Positions 62,089 through 64,000 of a stretch of 64,000 nucleotides of DNA are shown piece by piece. Source of the DNA: CAJGBR01 sp045637425. Lineage in GTDB: Bacteria > Bacteroidota > Bacteroidia > Bacteroidales > Rikenellaceae. The DNA is taken from the NCBI GenBank assembly GCA_045637425.1, contig JAZTZL010000006.1, positions 92,237 to 156,236 of the forward strand. The letters are read 5' to 3'. The stretch's first letter is position 1, and each line of letters begins with the position of its first letter. Under the pieces are notes generated by a model, which saw only the letters and a list, made by a program, of their open reading frames with translations, was not told the DNA's origin and did no database searches. The position numbers were made by a program, and so were the translations under genes.

Positions 62089-64000
62089 TGGGAAACAAGA
62101 TTTTTCAACTGCCAGATTCGATTGCCAACCAGATTAAGGCCGGTGAGGTAGTAATAAGACCTGCTTCTGTAGTCAAAGAACTGATGGAAAACGCAATAGA
62201 TGCAGGGGCAAACCATATAACAGTAAATTTCCGTAATGGCGGTATCGGATTTATTCAGGTCATAGATGATGGCTGCGGAATGAATCCTGATGACGCAGTG
62301 CGCGCATTTGACCGACACGCTACATCAAAAATCAAGTCAGCCGAAGATTTGTACAGTCTCCGTACATTCGGTTTCAGAGGCGAGGCGCTGGCGTCGATTG
62401 CAGCCGTAGCTGAAGTTGAATTGAAAACAGCGTCTGCAGAGTGCGAGTGCGCTACGGCCGTGACAATTCACGGCGGAGAGATTATCTCTGTCGGTTCCAC
62501 GACCCACTCTACGGGCAGCCAATTTGTAGTAAAAAACCTTTTCTACAACACACCTGCACGCAGAAAATTTCTCAAATCGGAAAAAAACGAAGGTGATCAT
62601 ATTATTCGCGAATTCCAAAAGATTGCACTATGTAATCCAGAGATAGAATTCACTCTCTATCAAAACGACGCATTAAAATATTCACTTCCGCCGACAAATC
62701 TCAGACAGAGAATAGTCCAAGCAATGGGCAATGCAATGAGACGAATTTTGATGGATCTTAATGTTGAGACTTCAATAGTCAAGATACACGGATTTGTCTG
62801 CTCACCAAAAAAAGCAAAAAAAGAGAATAACGACCAATATATGTTCATCAACGGCCGTTACTTCCGCAGCCCCTATCTGCATAAGGCAATAACAAAGGCA
62901 TACGAAAATATTATTAATGCACAACTCTCGCCAGGCTATTTCATCTATATGGAGATTGACCCAGCGCGAATCGATGTCAATGTTCACCCACAAAAAACAG
63001 AGGTAAAATTTGAAGACGAATCGGCTATATGGCAGATTCTGAATGCTGCGGTGCGCGAATCACTGGCAAAAATGGGCGGAATCGGTATGATGGATCTTGA
63101 TATTGAAGACCCAATAGATATACCCGTTTACGACCCGAATAACAATAGTCAAGTCAATGAGCCACTCGACTTTTTGAATCCAGACTTCAACCCGTTCGCA
63201 GAAGAACCGAGTGAAAAGCAGAGTGTCAGCAGAGTTCAATCATCTCACTCGCACTATAGTTTCAGCACCAAACAGCGCGCAGATAATTGGGAGCAACTCT
63301 ATGCAGATTTCGAAAGTGGCAGCGACACTACACTCTACACACAAGAACAGATTCAGCAACAAGACATTTGGTCGCAGATAGAGATTGAAGAGGCACAAAT
63401 AACGACACAGCAGGAATTGGCGCTAGAAAAGGAAGAGGATTCAATACCATATCTGCGAGTAGGAAACAACTACGCAGCCGTTTCAACCAACGAAGGGCTC
63501 ACAATCATAGACCTGAAGCGAGCCTACCAACTTATAGTGTTTGAGCACATCTTGAATTCTATGGGTAATGGGGTGGCTACGATTCAGCGTCAGATTTTGA
63601 CCGAGCCGATACAACTTACTGCTAACGAGTATGACTCGCTGATGGATATGAAAGAGCAGTTGGTTGATGCCGGATTTGAGATTGAATTCGAGGAGGATCA
63701 CTACATATCCATACACGGAGTGCCTGCCTATTTGGAACATAATCAGACCAGAGAGGTATTGAGCGAAATGCTGGCTGATTCCGAATCGTTCGAAATGACT
63801 TCCCAAATCAAACGACAACAATTGATTGCCAAGACAATCAGCAAAAACGCTGCAAAAAACCGAGCAGGCTTTACTACTGCAGACATTCAAAATATAATAT
63901 CGGAAATTCTCACGACAGACAATAATTGCTACACTCCAGATGGACTGCTGACAATGTGGCAGATTAGAGAGAATGAAATAATCAAACAATTCAAAAAATA
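62088..64000 (+). CDS. mutL: DNA mismatch repair protein MutL (cut by the window end)
   Basis: The reading frame starts at 62088 and stays open to 64000, 637 codons and two bases (TA) of what is probably a stop codon. The N-terminal GHKL ATPase is clear: ELMENAIDAGA (about 32-42, Glu35 and Asn36), DDGCGM, RHATSKI, TFGFRGEALASI and GNALF-type loops. A linker (about 335-455) rich in Gln, Ser and Glu follows, then the C-terminal dimerisation part. The classical endonuclease motif DQHAxxE is replaced by DLKRAYQLIVFE near residue 475, and a CPHGRP-like box reads CYTPDG near 614. Confidence 0.93.
   Translation, partial: MGNKIFQLPDSIANQIKAGEVVIRPASVVKELMENAIDAGANHITVNFRNGGIGFIQVIDDGCGMNPDDAVRAFDRHATSKIKSAEDLYSLRTFGFRGEALASIAAVAEVELKTASAECECATAVTIHGGEIISVGSTTHSTGSQFVVKNLFYNTPARRKFLKSEKNEGDHIIREFQKIALCNPEIEFTLYQNDALKYSLPPTNLRQRIVQAMGNAMRRILMDLNVETSIVKIHGFVCSPKKAKKENNDQYMFINGRYFRSPYLHKAITKAYENIINAQLSPGYFIYMEIDPARIDVNVHPQKTEVKFEDESAIWQILNAAVRESLAKMGGIGMMDLDIEDPIDIPVYDPNNNSQVNEPLDFLNPDFNPFAEEPSEKQSVSRVQSSHSHYSFSTKQRADNWEQLYADFESGSDTTLYTQEQIQQQDIWSQIEIEEAQITTQQELALEKEEDSIPYLRVGNNYAAVSTNEGLTIIDLKRAYQLIVFEHILNSMGNGVATIQRQILTEPIQLTANEYDSLMDMKEQLVDAGFEIEFEEDHYISIHGVPAYLEHNQTREVLSEMLADSESFEMTSQIKRQQLIAKTISKNAAKNRAGFTTADIQNIISEILTTDNNCYTPDGLLTMWQIRENEIIKQFKK

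Overview
The window is a contiguous, gene-dense piece of a Bacteroidota chromosome, most likely order Bacteroidales. The evidence is the many upstream boxes of the form TAnnTTTG (two with a TTTG exactly 19 bases further upstream), weak Shine-Dalgarno signals, and lineage-typical families: DUF4834, PG0541-type RND partner, Bacteroidetes-type PurM and GalM-like sequence, U32 peptidase, AsmA-like and YbbR-CoaE pairs. The futalosine-route menaquinone genes mqnD and mqnB suggest a lineage other than classical Bacteroides; I cannot name the genus. I see no rRNA, tRNA, insertion sequence, prophage, integrase or CRISPR array, so this is mostly core genome.

Layout. 1-5487 (+): a tightly packed run with a 5'-truncated MATE exporter, yicC, gmk, nadD, a one-TPR protein, a DedA/YqaA-like protein, aroE and a membrane protein, closed by two hairpins. 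5689-12132 (-): a tripartite RND efflux operon whose first gene is a TetR regulator, read from a clear promoter overlapped by an inverted repeat. 12249-18705 (-): a translationally coupled operon starting with a hydrolase-defective RelA/SpoT-type enzyme, then a DUF454-futalosine hydrolase fusion, mqnD, bioF, bioG and bioC, with the terminator folded across the bioC stop codon. 18899-20280 (+): a sugar nucleotidyltransferase and a shrunken GalM-like protein. 20363-20657 holds imperfect ~77-bp direct repeats.

20686-27878 (+): ffh, folD, tsaD, purM, queD-like, polyprenyl synthase and a U32 protease. 27888-30539 (-): ychF and gltX. 30659-34727 (+): AsmA-like protein and a PagL-like outer-membrane deacylase. 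34731-35258 (-): nitroreductase. 35406-41238 (+): a long operon with DUF4834, the Mla-type permease and ATPase, thiS, a double-headed ThiE, YbbR-like, coaE and dusB. 41350-44854 (+): gcvP with strongly shifted codon use, then an FKBP isomerase with a cysteine-rich tail.

44939-49569 (-): AlkD-like glycosylase, an unknown small protein, a secreted C1 peptidase, and an uncharacterised membrane protein paired with a CYTH enzyme. 49681-50823 (+): iron alcohol dehydrogenase. 50843-52612 (-): glycosyltransferase and a stand-alone HsdR_N-type nuclease fold. 52725-61127 (-): pepD, rpe, an ABC-F ATPase, xseA, xseB and a secreted S9 peptidase. 61243-64000 (+): ispF, a tail-anchored small protein and mutL, which is cut about one base before its probable stop.

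The most interesting points are the DUF454-MqnB fusion inside a stringent-response/menaquinone/biotin operon, the TetR palindrome lying on its own promoter, the catalytically stripped GalM remnant beside a tandem repeat, the TenI-ThiE fusion with an orphan ThiS, the CYTH-membrane protein pair, the cysteine tail of the FKBP protein, and a MutL without canonical endonuclease motifs. No clearly new defence or mobile system is visible.
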